Source: an uncultured Christensenella sp. (lineage in GTDB: Bacteria > Bacillota > Clostridia > Christensenellales > UBA3700). Taken from it: a DNA stretch of 60,913 nt. How positions within the stretch are numbered: position 1 is the first letter of the stretch; each line of letters opens with the position of its first letter. A program made the translations under genes and the position numbers. Where the stretch lies: positions 1 through 60,913 of the forward strand of contig CAJTPC010000006.1 in assembly GCA_910578245.1 (NCBI GenBank). Reading direction: 5' to 3'. A model generated the notes under the pieces. That model saw only the letters and a program-made list of their open reading frames with translations. It was not told the DNA's origin and ran no database searches. Positions 9,547-20,100 of the stretch are shown one piece after another.

Positions 9547-12339
9547 TTGGCAAATATGGAAATTATTAAGAGTTTATTATGGTGGGGAAAAAGAAATATC
9601 TTCCAAAGTCTAACAATTTATGATATAATATATTTATGGACATTAGGAATAAATTGGTTTTATTCAAAAAACGAAACAGAGTTTAAAGATGTAACTGATA
9701 GGCTTAAGTCATTGGATTTGGCATTAGGTTACTATGATCTTACTTTTGCAGATGGAATGCTTTTTCATATTAAACTTGAAAATGTAATTCTGATGGAATT
9801 AATAGAGCATTGCAACTTGGCTAATAGTATAGTCTTTTATCAAGATCGAGTTAAGACAGACGTTGTAAAAATTGACGCCTATGGAAAATATAGACAAATT
9901 GAAAAGTATAAAGTGTTTTGTGAAAATGGATTTGTCTTTGTGTGTGATAGTAATGAAATACAATTTTATAAATTCTCAGGTAATGATAAAAACTTGATTA
10001 ATTATTGGAAGGCTTGTACACGTGAACTAAAAGAGGAAGCAATAAGGGATATTATGAGTCAACAATATGATGATTTAGTTGTAAATCCCAATAGTGTGTT
10101 GTATTCATATATTAATCAACGCAATTATAAGGACAAAGATGATAATACCATTATTTGTCCATTTAGTTTTAACAACTCGCAATTGAAAGCAATAAGGTTA
10201 GCTCTTGACGATAAGATAAGTATTATTAAAGGTCCTCCGGGAACAGGTAAAACAGAAACAATTTTGAATATTATTAGCAATCTAATCATAAGAGGAAAAA
10301 GTATTGCTATTATATCTTCAAATAATTCAGCTATTGAAAATGTGGAAGAAAAGTTAAATAAAAGGGGATATGGATATCTTCTTGCGTCATTAGGAAATGG
10401 CGAAAGAAAGGCAGAATTTTTTAACAAGACGAGCAATGAATTTCAAAAAGAAAAAGTTGATCGTATAAGTATTCCATTGGAAAAACTTTCTACTCTATCA
10501 CGACTTTTTGAAAGTGAGAATAAATCAAAACGACTTAAAGAAGAAATTGATTCAATTAATTTAGAGAAGGAGTATTATGAGAATTTCAATAAAGATAGTC
10601 TAATTAACGTAGATAAATACAAGTTCAAAAATTCACAAGCTTTGATTGAGTATGTTACCCATTATCAAGAAGACACCAAAGAAAAGCAGTTTACATTGCG
10701 TCTTTGGCTTAAATTGATTTTCAAGTATGGATTCAAAAAATCATTGATAAGAGCAAAAGATAGAGACAAGGTAATTACATCACTTGAACATAAGTATTAT
10801 TCTCTTAAAGTTAAAGAATCAACTGACGAATTAAGTGAGTTGGAGCATCTTTTAGCGAAGAATAAATTAGAAGATTTGAAGAGTGAGTATAAAACATTAT
10901 CAAAACAATACTTAGATTACTACATAAATTCTAATGTTAATTTCAAGGCAAATTTTACGCAGAAAGACTATAAGAAGAGATTTCCAGAATTTATCAAGAG
11001 GTATCCTATAATAACATCGACAGCGATATCTTTCATGAGCTCGATAAAGTCAGAGTATATGTTTGATTATGTAATAATAGACGAGTCGTCCCAAGTAACT
11101 ATCCCAACTGCTATTCCATTGTTAAATAAATGTAGGCATGTAGTTATTGTAGGTGATGATAAACAGCTTGCGCCTATAGATAAATTCGAAACAGAGTGTG
11201 TGTTTGATGGAGCTTTTGATTGTAGCAAACAAAGTTTAATTACTTCGTTTATGCAAATATATAATAATTCAGTTACTACACTTTTGGAGCATTATAGGTG
11301 TGAACCATCAATTATCGGATTCTGCAACTTGAAGTATTATGATGGTCAATTAATTCCATTTACAGATATAAGCAAAGGTAAACCTGCTCTATGTGTTTGT
11401 TTTACTTCGGAAGGCAACCATATGCGTAGATTAAATACTGACGATACAAAAGGGGTATATAATCAACGAGAGATTGATACTATTGATGAAATTATGCAGA
11501 ATAAGAATATTATCAATGTTGCAAATAAAGATATTGGAATTACTAGTCCATATAGGTTACAGGTTGATAAACTCCAAGAAAAATATGAAGATATTGAATG
11601 TGATACAGTACATAAATTTCAAGGAAGAGAAAAGAATACGATTATATTTTCCCCTGTGCTTGATAGCAAGGCATCAAAACATGATTTTGAATTTGTAGAT
11701 AATGCAAGTATGATTAATGTAACTGTTTCTCGAGCAGTTAACAAATTGGTATTGGTTGCTAATGAGGAGGCTTTCAATGAAAAAGGCAAGCATATACATG
11801 ATTTAATAAATTATATATCATATAAGACGCAGGATGGAATGTTATTCAAAAGCAAGTGCGTGTCTATATTTGATTTTCTATATAAATCTAAAGAAAAGCA
11901 GAGGAAGAAAATGGTGGAGAACAGTTCAAGTAGAAGTGGTTATGAGTCAGAAAGATTGTTAAGAAAATTATTAGATAATCTTATTGCATCAGAACCATAT
12001 AAGCAGTTTTGTGTTCAGGAGCAAGTTAAGATTAAGAATTTAAACATAAAATATAAGATGTTTAATGAGGAAGAATTAAGCTATATACGAAATAATTGCA
12101 GTGTTGATTTTCTAGTAAAAGATAAAGTTAGTCATGATATTGTCTGTGTAATTGAAGTTGATGGAGTAGCATTTCATGAAAACAATAAAAAACAACTATC
12201 CAAAGACAAGTTAAAAGATTCGATATTAAGCAAATGCAATATAACGCTTTTAAGATTGAAAACGAATGGAAGCAACGAGGCATTTAAGATAAAACAAATA
12301 TTTGATAATTACATTAATAAATTTCAACCTAAATCATAA
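9547..12339 (+). CDS. SF1 helicase with C-terminal Vsr-like nuclease domain (DUF2726-like)
   Basis: A 930-aa protein. It has Walker A GPPGTGKTE (about 229), Walker B VIIDESSQ (about 510), motif III VGDDKQLAPI (about 538), a VHKFQGREKNTI motif V region, and VTVSRAVNKLVLVAN as motif VI. This is the AAA_11/AAA_12 (Upf1/Dna2-like) branch of superfamily 1. The last 90 residues (VDFLV, IEVDGVAFH, then a D-K-L-K helix and ITLLRLKT) fit the PD-(D/E)XK fold of Vsr, DUF559 and DUF2726 proteins. A helicase-nuclease acting on foreign DNA is likely. The start is uncertain: TTG at 9547 or ATG at 9556, neither with a clear SD. The gene converges with the DUF2971 gene and is AT-rich like the rest of the island. 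Confidence 0.75.
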   Translation: MANMEIIKSLLWWGKRNIFQSLTIYDIIYLWTLGINWFYSKNETEFKDVTDRLKSLDLALGYYDLTFADGMLFHIKLENVILMELIEHCNLANSIVFYQDRVKTDVVKIDAYGKYRQIEKYKVFCENGFVFVCDSNEIQFYKFSGNDKNLINYWKACTRELKEEAIRDIMSQQYDDLVVNPNSVLYSYINQRNYKDKDDNTIICPFSFNNSQLKAIRLALDDKISIIKGPPGTGKTETILNIISNLIIRGKSIAIISSNNSAIENVEEKLNKRGYGYLLASLGNGERKAEFFNKTSNEFQKEKVDRISIPLEKLSTLSRLFESENKSKRLKEEIDSINLEKEYYENFNKDSLINVDKYKFKNSQALIEYVTHYQEDTKEKQFTLRLWLKLIFKYGFKKSLIRAKDRDKVITSLEHKYYSLKVKESTDELSELEHLLAKNKLEDLKSEYKTLSKQYLDYYINSNVNFKANFTQKDYKKRFPEFIKRYPIITSTAISFMSSIKSEYMFDYVIIDESSQVTIPTAIPLLNKCRHVVIVGDDKQLAPIDKFETECVFDGAFDCSKQSLITSFMQIYNNSVTTLLEHYRCEPSIIGFCNLKYYDGQLIPFTDISKGKPALCVCFTSEGNHMRRLNTDDTKGVYNQREIDTIDEIMQNKNIINVANKDIGITSPYRLQVDKLQEKYEDIECDTVHKFQGREKNTIIFSPVLDSKASKHDFEFVDNASMINVTVSRAVNKLVLVANEEAFNEKGKHIHDLINYISYKTQDGMLFKSKCVSIFDFLYKSKEKQRKKMVENSSSRSGYESERLLRKLLDNLIASEPYKQFCVQEQVKIKNLNIKYKMFNEEELSYIRNNCSVDFLVKDKVSHDIVCVIEVDGVAFHENNKKQLSKDKLKDSILSKCNITLLRLKTNGSNEAFKIKQIFDNYINKFQPKS

Positions 12340-12375
12340 TTTATTATTTATTAGTATCGAAATGGTGAGAACTTA

Positions 12376-13395
12376 TTATGATTTAATCTTAAAAAACTCA
12401 CTTGTGAAATCTGGTTTAACTGAGATAATACTAACTCCAAGTTTTTTAGCAATTGAGTCTAAGTGCTCCAGATTTTCTTTGGATGAATTGCAACCGACGT
12501 AGATTTTTTTGATTTTCAAACCAATGTCTTTGATGTTCATAAGTTGTCCGTTAGCAAAACAATTGGGTTGGTAAAAGATGGATCTTACTTCTTGTTCATA
12601 ACTCCATTGTTTGCTTTTGATAGAGCATAGATAAAAATGTACCATTTTCAATAGCAGTTCAAATTGTTCATTTTCTAAAAATCCACCATAATATTCGGTT
12701 AGAATCTTATCTATGTCTAATGATACATCGACTTTCTGCACACTATATTTTACATCAAATAATTTACTAGAATCAACTACTTCAAATTCCAAGCAGTATC
12801 CTGAGAAATTATTAGTATAATGCGCCCACATTGGGATGTTATCAATGCATTTAGTAAAAGATGTAGAGTAGAGTTCTTGCCTAAGTTTGTTCAAATAGTT
12901 ATTCCAAGCGTCAATAAATTCATCGATGTTTTCATATTTTTCCGGATCAATAAAGTCCTTAAGATAACAACAAGAATATCCGTCAAAAGGGTCGTTCAAT
13001 TTATCAATACGAGAAAACCATATTTGATTGTTTTCTAAAGACGTTAACTTATTATAATTATCTTTTTCATTTTCAGTTAAAGATATGAATTTATATAATG
13101 TTTTTGGAAGTTGCTTTTGAGTGATTGGAATTATCTCTGTCTGATAAACATTTAATTTTTCATATACATTTTTTTGTTGTTTCATTTTCCTTATACTTTT
13201 TTCCAGTGGGTCAAATCTCTTAATTATTGAGTAGAGAATCATTCCTGTAAGACAAATTAAGGAAAGAGTAGTTTGTATATATAAAGTTTTGTGAAAGATC
13301 CATTCGGAAATACCTGCTCCTATTCCTACGAGCAGGAAGAAAAGAGAAAGATTTGAAAAGAAGTCACTTCTAAAAAATTTGAGAAACTTATTCAT
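12376..13395 (-). CDS. DUF2971 protein with two N-terminal membrane helices
   Basis: A 339-aa protein of unknown biochemical role. Two predicted membrane spans (residues about 14-30 and 39-57) precede a DUF2971 domain. The domain is marked by LYKFISL, the NQIWFSRIDKLNDPFDG stretch and PMWAHYTNNFSGYCLEF near residue 190. I chose ATG 13395, 5 nt after an AAGG site; an upstream ATG at 13410 is possible. DUF2971 genes recur in defence islands, but no activity is established that I know of. The membrane anchor is an unusual addition; the second DUF2971 protein here (27204-28346) lacks it. It converges with the helicase-nuclease gene, 36 bp apart. Confidence 0.75.
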   Translation of the reverse strand: MNKFLKFFRSDFFSNLSLFFLLVGIGAGISEWIFHKTLYIQTTLSLICLTGMILYSIIKRFDPLEKSIRKMKQQKNVYEKLNVYQTEIIPITQKQLPKTLYKFISLTENEKDNYNKLTSLENNQIWFSRIDKLNDPFDGYSCCYLKDFIDPEKYENIDEFIDAWNNYLNKLRQELYSTSFTKCIDNIPMWAHYTNNFSGYCLEFEVVDSSKLFDVKYSVQKVDVSLDIDKILTEYYGGFLENEQFELLLKMVHFYLCSIKSKQWSYEQEVRSIFYQPNCFANGQLMNIKDIGLKIKKIYVGCNSSKENLEHLDSIAKKLGVSIISVKPDFTSEFFKIKS

Positions 13396-13424
13396 AATAC
13401 CTTGCATCATTTGTATTTGTAATA

Positions 13425-13453
13425 ATTATATCATACATTCATGTATTAATCAA
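13425..13453 (-). promoter_or_regulatory. Promoter of the membrane DUF2971 gene
   Basis: On the minus strand TTGATT (13448-13453) and TATAAT (13425-13430) are separated by 17 bp, 30 bp before the chosen start. Confidence 0.6.
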
Positions 13454-13545
13454 TAAAGATTTCAGCTAATAAGATATGGAAGAGAAGTTTTATTTGGCTC
13501 TAAAAGTTTTTATAGAAAATGCTATAAAATATAGAAAAAGTATGA

Positions 13546-13551
13546 TATAAT
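13546..13551 (+). promoter_or_regulatory. Probable -10 box of the AbiTii/R-M/Gabija operon
   Basis: TATAAT at 13546-13551 sits about 20 bp before the first small ORF. No good -35 hexamer is visible at the proper distance (TATAAA at 13523), so an activator or extended contacts may be needed. Only the -10 is convincing. Confidence 0.4.
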
Positions 13552-13570
13552 TGTCATAACGATACGTATT

Positions 13571-13714
13571 TTGTCGTGGAGATATAGAGATTGCAAAAAG
13601 AGCATTGATAAGTTGCAACGAGCAGTTGATAACGAAAAGCAATCAAAGAAACGATTTGAGTTGAATGCGGAATTGAAAAAGTTAAAAGAGGAGATAGGTA
13701 AATTAAATGGCTAA
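13571..13714 (+). CDS. Small coiled-coil ORF coupled to the AbiTii gene
   Basis: A 47-codon frame opening at TTG 13571, with no good SD. It encodes a Lys/Glu-rich amphipathic helix ending AELKKLKEEIGKLNG. Its TAA (13712-13714) overlaps the ATG of the AbiTii gene (13707) by 8 nt, the layout of translational coupling. The composition is protein-like, but the start is weak and it could be the tail of a decayed gene. If real, it might be a small partner or antitoxin of the operon. Confidence 0.35.
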   Translation: MSWRYRDCKKSIDKLQRAVDNEKQSKKRFELNAELKKLKEEIGKLNG

Positions 13715-14504
13715 AAGTAAACTTATACGAGACATTATTTCTGACAATTCTTCATTAATACAAGTTTTTGAGCGACTACTGATTATTGCAATGGAGTTAG
13801 AAGATGAAAATCTGCAAAAATGGGTTAAGCAAGAATTAAATGGTTATAGTGCTGATGATAATTTGCCCGATTATAGAATAGTTGGTAGAAAAGCTGTTGG
13901 TAATTATCAAATTGTCGGTGGCGGCTTTCTGCAAACATATAAGAATCATGTTCTGCCAACTCTAGGGTTTGACGACGAGACAAGAAAAGCGTTGGAAAAT
14001 GCACAAGTTCGCGATAGTATATCTGAATTAATTGAAGCGGTTAATTTAATGAAAAAAGGAAAACAGGTGGGACAGCCAATACCCCCTGAATGGTTTAGTT
14101 TATTCGAGAAGGGGACGAATATTTGTGTAACGAGTGGCACACTTGTTTGTAGTGAGTTTAGTTATAATAATATTTTACAACGTACAAAAACTAGATTGAT
14201 AGAAGTGTTAACGTTACTTGAGAAAAATTTTGGAAACTTAGATGAAATAGATATCGATTCAAGAAATTATGATGAAAAAGAAATTGATGCTTTAAAAGCG
14301 GCAGTGTCGCAAGTTTTAAATGGCAATCATGCATCGAATACATATTATATATCAAACTCAAAAATTAAGAATTCCAATATTGGAGAAGATAATAAAAATG
14401 AAAAATCTTTTACTACAGAATTGAGTTATCATTCAGAAAATAAAGATAAATCAAAATCAAAAATTGGTAGCATATTAAAGAAAATATTTAAAGTGAGAGG
14501 GTAA
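13707..14504 (+). CDS. AbiTii-domain protein (probable abortive infection factor)
   Basis: A 265-aa soluble protein. Residues 1-110 match the AbiTii domain: LIRDII, a helical segment with LLIIAMELEDENLQKWVKQELNGY, then LPDYR and IVGRKAVGNYQ. The C-terminal third is charged and low in complexity, ending in a KSKSK-rich basic tail. AbiTii domains occur in predicted abortive-infection proteins, but the mechanism is not established. The gene lies 2 bp before the type III methylase with a GAGAGGG site between, so it is the first large gene of a five- to seven-cistron defence operon. The domain assignment is by eye and fairly secure. Confidence 0.65.
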   Translation: MAKSKLIRDIISDNSSLIQVFERLLIIAMELEDENLQKWVKQELNGYSADDNLPDYRIVGRKAVGNYQIVGGGFLQTYKNHVLPTLGFDDETRKALENAQVRDSISELIEAVNLMKKGKQVGQPIPPEWFSLFEKGTNICVTSGTLVCSEFSYNNILQRTKTRLIEVLTLLEKNFGNLDEIDIDSRNYDEKEIDALKAAVSQVLNGNHASNTYYISNSKIKNSNIGEDNKNEKSFTTELSYHSENKDKSKSKIGSILKKIFKVRG

Positions 14505-14506
14505 CA

Positions 14507-16405
14507 ATGGACAAGCTTAAAATGAAGTCAATGGACAAGGTGCAAGAAAATATACAAAAGATAAGGGCGTTGTTTCCTAACGCAGTAACGGAAGTGTTGA
14601 GAGACGGAGTGCCAACGCTAGCCGTTGACTTTGATATGCTCAAACAAGAAATGAGTAATGTGTTGATAGATGACAAGGAACAACGCTATCAATTTACTTG
14701 GCCGGATAAGAATAAGTCAATACTTCGTGCAAATACTCCTATATCTGCAACGTTGCGTCCTTGCGAAGAAGAGAGCGTTGATTTTGACATTACTCAAAAT
14801 CTCTATATTGAGGGCGATAATCTTGAAGTACTAAAACTTTTGCAAGAAACGTATCTTGGCAAAATTAAAATGATTTATATAGACCCACCGTATAATACTG
14901 GTAATGATTTTGTATATAATGATGACTTCTCACAAGATAGCGAAGAGTATTTAGATAATAGTGGGCAATATGACGAATACGGTAATCGCTTAGTTCAAAA
15001 TACCGAAAGCAACGGCAGATTTCATACTGATTGGCTCAATATGATTTATCCGCGTTTGCGCTTAGCAAAGGATTTGCTGTCAGATGATGGTGTAATTTTT
15101 ATTAGTATTGATGATAATGAAGTGGAAAATATAAGAAAGATTAGCGACGAGATTTTTGGTGAATCAAATTATATAACAGCAATCCCTAGATTGACAAGTG
15201 CACAAAGACCTTCGCAAGAAAAATATATTTCTATCCAACATGATTATATTTTAGTTTATGTAAAAGACCGAAATAATACGGGTTTTTCAAAAACAATAGT
15301 TCGCAGTGGGCTAGAAAATGTGAAACAAGATCATATAGGATTATATTTTGAAGGCGATACATCACCTATATTGGCTTCCTCCACGCAAGGCTACTCAAAA
15401 GGTGGCGATTACGACTTCACATATAATGGTATAGTATACAAACCTATAGCAAATGACGGTTCCAGACGTAGATGGTTGTGGACCATAGATAGAATGCAAG
15501 CTGCGGCTGAACTTGGAATTTTAGTACCTACTAAAAGTGGATTAAGGGTACAAAATTATATAGATAAGGAGTTCCAAGTTAATACGAATAAAATGGTAGA
15601 TAAAGATATGAATTTAATTCTAGCCACATACGATTTTATGAATTCGAAGTTTACTAATAATCATGGGACAGCGGCTCTTAAGGATTTGGGCTTAAGTTTT
15701 AGTTTTTCAAAACCAGTTGAATTAATTAAAGAAGTTATTAAGTTATCAGAATCAAAAGACATAATCGTTCTTGATTTCTTTTCTGGTTCTGCAACAACTG
15801 CACACGCTGTCATGCAATTAAATGCAGAAGATGGTGGTAATCGTAAGTTTATTATGGTGCAGTTGCCTGAATTGTGCGATGAGAAGAGTGAAGCATATAA
15901 GGCTGGCTATAAGAATATCTGCGAAATAGGAAAAGAGCGTATTCGTCGTGCTGGCAAAAAGATAAAAAATGAGAATGGTCTACTTGCACAAAATCTTGAT
16001 ATTGGCTTTCGTTTACTTAAACTAGATTCGTCAAACATGAAAGACGTATATTATCGTCCCGAAGACTACAATCAATCATTGTTAGATATGTTTGAGGATA
16101 ATATCAAAGAAGATAGAACACCGCTCGACTTACTTTTCCAAGTTATGCTTGAATTAGGCAAGCCATTGTCAGCCAAGATAGAAGAAAAAGAGATTACAGG
16201 TAAACACGTCTTTGTCGTGGACGGCAATGATTTGATTGCTTGCTTTGATAAAGATATAACTGACGAAGTCGTCAAGACTATTGCTCAAATGAAACCGTTA
16301 TACGCAGTATTCCGTGATAGCAGTATGGCAAATGATTCTGTCGGCACAAATTTTGAGCAAATCTTTGCAACCTATAGCCCAAATACTACAAGGAAGGTAT
16401 TGTAA
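14507..16405 (+). CDS. mod: Type III restriction-modification methyltransferase subunit (Mod)
   Basis: A 632-aa beta-class N6-adenine DNA methyltransferase. Motif IV IDPPYNTGNDF is at about 124-134 and the AdoMet motif DFFSGSATTAHAV at about 422-434. The order DPPY, then target recognition region (about 200-400), then FxGxG is that of type III Mod proteins. The C-terminal 130 residues probably contact Res. With Res it methylates one strand of an asymmetric site and provides specificity for restriction. Length is normal for Mod. Only 2 bp separate it from both neighbours, and an unrelated HEPN-like gene lies between mod and res. I see no repeat tract that would point to phase variation. Confidence 0.9.
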   Translation: MDKLKMKSMDKVQENIQKIRALFPNAVTEVLRDGVPTLAVDFDMLKQEMSNVLIDDKEQRYQFTWPDKNKSILRANTPISATLRPCEEESVDFDITQNLYIEGDNLEVLKLLQETYLGKIKMIYIDPPYNTGNDFVYNDDFSQDSEEYLDNSGQYDEYGNRLVQNTESNGRFHTDWLNMIYPRLRLAKDLLSDDGVIFISIDDNEVENIRKISDEIFGESNYITAIPRLTSAQRPSQEKYISIQHDYILVYVKDRNNTGFSKTIVRSGLENVKQDHIGLYFEGDTSPILASSTQGYSKGGDYDFTYNGIVYKPIANDGSRRRWLWTIDRMQAAAELGILVPTKSGLRVQNYIDKEFQVNTNKMVDKDMNLILATYDFMNSKFTNNHGTAALKDLGLSFSFSKPVELIKEVIKLSESKDIIVLDFFSGSATTAHAVMQLNAEDGGNRKFIMVQLPELCDEKSEAYKAGYKNICEIGKERIRRAGKKIKNENGLLAQNLDIGFRLLKLDSSNMKDVYYRPEDYNQSLLDMFEDNIKEDRTPLDLLFQVMLELGKPLSAKIEEKEITGKHVFVVDGNDLIACFDKDITDEVVKTIAQMKPLYAVFRDSSMANDSVGTNFEQIFATYSPNTTRKVL

Positions 16406-16407
16406 TT

Positions 16408-17118
16408 ATGGATTTTCAAAACAATGATTTTCCGATAAGAAGTTTATTGAGAGACTATAACGGCAAAAGATGGTATCCTAAAAGTGTAGAAATTTTTAGA
16501 TCAATGTTGTTGATTCCTCCTACAAGTGAATTTAATGGATATGCAATTAGTAAAAATATTGCATACAATTTGCAATATTTAGAATATTTGCAAAAACAAA
16601 TTAATGAATTGGTTTTAAGTGATGTGTTAATGAAGATGCTTATAAAAAATTTTATTATTGTATCTATGGGCATCATAGAGAGTTTATTTGCGTATCTTTT
16701 AAAATCGACAGGGAATTGGAATCAATCGGAATGGAAGATGATCCAAAAAAACAATATTGATAACTCAAGACCCATTTCGGTTTCAGATAAGATTTTGAAA
16801 ACAAAGATTGATGTTTACGAAAAAGTTGATAAATATGACATCGAAATGCAATTTGATGCAATTATTAGCAAGGTTAAAAGTAAAAAATTATTAGATGTAA
16901 AAGACGACAAGATTTATGATATCATTTTAAGATATAAAAAACTACGAAACAAAGTTCATTTACATATTTCGCAATATGAAACTGATTATAATATTTTCGA
17001 TATTAGACAGCAAAAAGTTGTGAGTAAATTATTATTTTTAATTTTAAAAGATAAGCAATTTTGTTCAAACCAAAAGATTGCGCATGAAGTTTATGGTTTC
17101 TTAATTTACGAGGCATAA
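16408..17118 (+). CDS. HEPN-like helical protein between mod and res
   Basis: A 236-aa helical protein that I do not recognise by family. The segment RYKKLRNKVHLH near residues 180-190 has the R-N-x4-H spacing of HEPN ribonuclease motifs (R-x4-6-H) and lies at the end of a long helix as in HEPN folds. It begins 2 bp after mod and ends 2 bp before res, so it belongs to this R-M operon. Type III systems normally have only mod and res. Possible roles are a toxin triggered when restriction fails, or a regulatory subunit. The HEPN call rests on one short motif and is tentative. Confidence 0.45.
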   Translation: MDFQNNDFPIRSLLRDYNGKRWYPKSVEIFRSMLLIPPTSEFNGYAISKNIAYNLQYLEYLQKQINELVLSDVLMKMLIKNFIIVSMGIIESLFAYLLKSTGNWNQSEWKMIQKNNIDNSRPISVSDKILKTKIDVYEKVDKYDIEMQFDAIISKVKSKKLLDVKDDKIYDIILRYKKLRNKVHLHISQYETDYNIFDIRQQKVVSKLLFLILKDKQFCSNQKIAHEVYGFLIYEA

Positions 17119-17120
17119 TT

Positions 17121-20100
17121 ATGAAGTTTAAATTTAAGATACAAGAATATCAAACAGACGCAGTAAATGCGGTAACAAAGGCTTTTGAAGGGCAACGCTA
17201 TAATGATAAGCTGTCCTATATGCGTGATTTGGGCAAACAAACTCAACAAGTGCAACAATCAATGTTTGAGGGCGATGCTAATAGTATTTATGATGTGGGG
17301 CTAGGTTTTGGCAATGCTCTTATTGAATTGAATGACGAGAAGTTATTGGATAATATTAACGCTTTGCAAGATGAGAATAATATCAAGCGTTCTCAATCTT
17401 TATCAAAGCCTTTTGGAAATACTTGCCGTTGCGCTTTGGATATAGAAATGGAGACAGGTACGGGTAAGACGTATTGCTACATAAAGACTATGTTTGAACT
17501 CAACAAAATATATGGTTGGAGTAAGTTCATAGTTGTTGTTCCGTCTATTGCTATCCGTGAGGGTGTAAAGAAATCTTTTGAAGTAATGGAAGATCATTTC
17601 TTTGAGCAGTATGGTAAGAAGGCAAGATATTTTATATACAACAGTAAAAATCTTAACCAACTTGACAATTTTTCATCAAGCAAAGATATTTACGTTATGA
17701 TTATCAATGCGCAAGCATTTGCGCAATCACTCAAAGAAGGCGCAAAGAATGAAGCTGCGCGCATTATATACGCAAAGCAAGACAGTTTTGGTTCTCGTCG
17801 TCCAATTGACGTTATATCTGCCAATAGACCTATCGTTATACTTGACGAACCACAAAAGTTGGGTGGAACTGCTACTCAAGAGAGTATCAAACGTTTTAAT
17901 CCTTTGTTTGCGCTTAACTATTCGGCTACTCATAAAGATGAGCATAATCTTGTATACGTACTTGATGCGTTGGACGCATATCAAAAGAAACTTGTCAAGA
18001 AAATAGAAGTCAAGGGATTTGAGCAACGCAACTTGCGTGGTACTGACGGCTTTGTATATTTCTCACAAATACTATTGAATCCTAAAAAGCCACCTATGGC
18101 AAGAATAACGTTTGAGATAAATTATTCCAAAGGCATTAGTCGTGAAGCGAGAATCGTTGAGGTTAATGATAATCTTTACGATATGTCGGCGGGTAAAAAT
18201 ATGACGTCTTTGGAGCAATATAAAAATGGATATACAGTAAAGCAAATAGATCCTATAAACAATTCAATTACTTTCCTTAACGGACAAACTCTTTACGTTG
18301 GAGACGTGCGTGGAGATATATCCGAACGAGATATGCGCCGAATACAAATAAGGGAAACAATATTGTCGCACTTTGAGAAAGAAGAAAAACTATTCAATAT
18401 GGGTATTAAGTGTCTGTCATTATTCTTTATTGACGAGGTTGCGAATTATCGTCAATATGATGATAATGGAAACGAGGTTTTAGGCGAGTATGGAGTGATG
18501 TTTGAGCAAGAATATATAAACGTGCTTAATGATTATATAACACTTGAAAACACTCCTTATGTACAATATTTAAAGAATATAAAAGTAGAAGATACGCATA
18601 AAGGATATTTCTCAATCGATAAAAAGACGAATCGTGTAGTAAATTCCGTTGAGAAAAGGGGTGTGTGTGATGATATATCCGCTTATGATTTGATACTTAA
18701 AAACAAGGAGAGACTTTTGTCTTTTGACGAGCCTACTCGCTTTATATTCTCACACTCTGCGTTGCGTGAAGGTTGGGATAATCCCAACGTATTCCAAATT
18801 TGCACGTTGAAGCAGAGCAATAGTGAGATAAACAAAAGACAAGAAGTAGGTCGTGGTATGCGACTTTGTGTTAATAGCGCAGGCGATAGAATGGATGCGA
18901 CTGTGCAAGGTATTAAAGTACATGGCGTAAACGTGTTGACCGTAATTGCAAGTGATAGCTACAAAGACTTCGTTGGCGGGTTGCAAAAAGAACTTAAAGA
19001 GACGTTGTATCAACGTCCGACAAAAGCAACAAAAGAATACTTTGAAGGTAAGCTAATCAAGGTTGACGGAGAAGTGCATGAGATAACAAAACTCGAAGCG
19101 GCTATAATAGAGAGATATCTTGGCTTTAACCAATATATCGATTATGATGGTAAAGTAAAAGATGAATATCGCAATGCGCAAGCAATGGGTACTTTTGCGC
19201 CGTTCCCAAAAGAGATTGCGCAATTGGCAGAAGGCGTACACAAACTTGTGCAAGGAGTATTTGACGAAAAGGTACTTGATGAAATGATTGAGTCAGCAAA
19301 CAAGCCTAAAATTATCGAAAACAATCTCAATGAGAATTTTGCAAAAAAAGAATTCCAAACGCTTTGGAATTATATTCATAACAAATATGCTTATACGGTT
19401 TCTTTTGACAGTGATGAATTGATTAAGAAATCAATAAAGGCTATTGATGAGCAAATGTATGTGGCAGAACTTACGTATGTACGTACAATAGGAACTCAGG
19501 GTAAGGACTCGCTAGATTTTACAGAAGGTAAGACAAAGACAACGACGCTCAAGAATACTGGTGGCTCAAATGCAACATATGATCTTATAGGCAAGATTTG
19601 TCAAGGTACAACGTTGACAAGAAAGACTGTTACAAGAATTCTCAAAGGTATACGTCCGGACACTTTCTATAAGTTCAAAGTGAACCCCGAGGACTTTATA
19701 TCTAGAGCAATAAGATTAATCAATGAGCAAAAAGCTACAATGGTTGTTGACGATATTGCATATAGTGTTACCGATGAAGAACCTTATACAAGTGATATAT
19801 TTACAATGGGCAATAGCGCTGTGAGTTTTGATAAGGCTATAGAAGTCAAAAAGCATATTACACCTTGGATTGTGGTTGACAGTAGTATTGAGAAAGACTT
19901 TGCATTAGATTTGGATAGAGATGAGGATAAGGTATGCGTATATGCAAAACTACCAAAAGCATTCAAGATTCCAACTCCGGTAGGCAATTATTCTCCTGAC
20001 TGGGCGATAGCTTTCTATGAGGGCAGTGTAAAGCATATCTATTTCATTGCTGAGACAAAGGGCAGTATTGAAGAGTCTCATAGAAGGGCAGTTGAAAATG

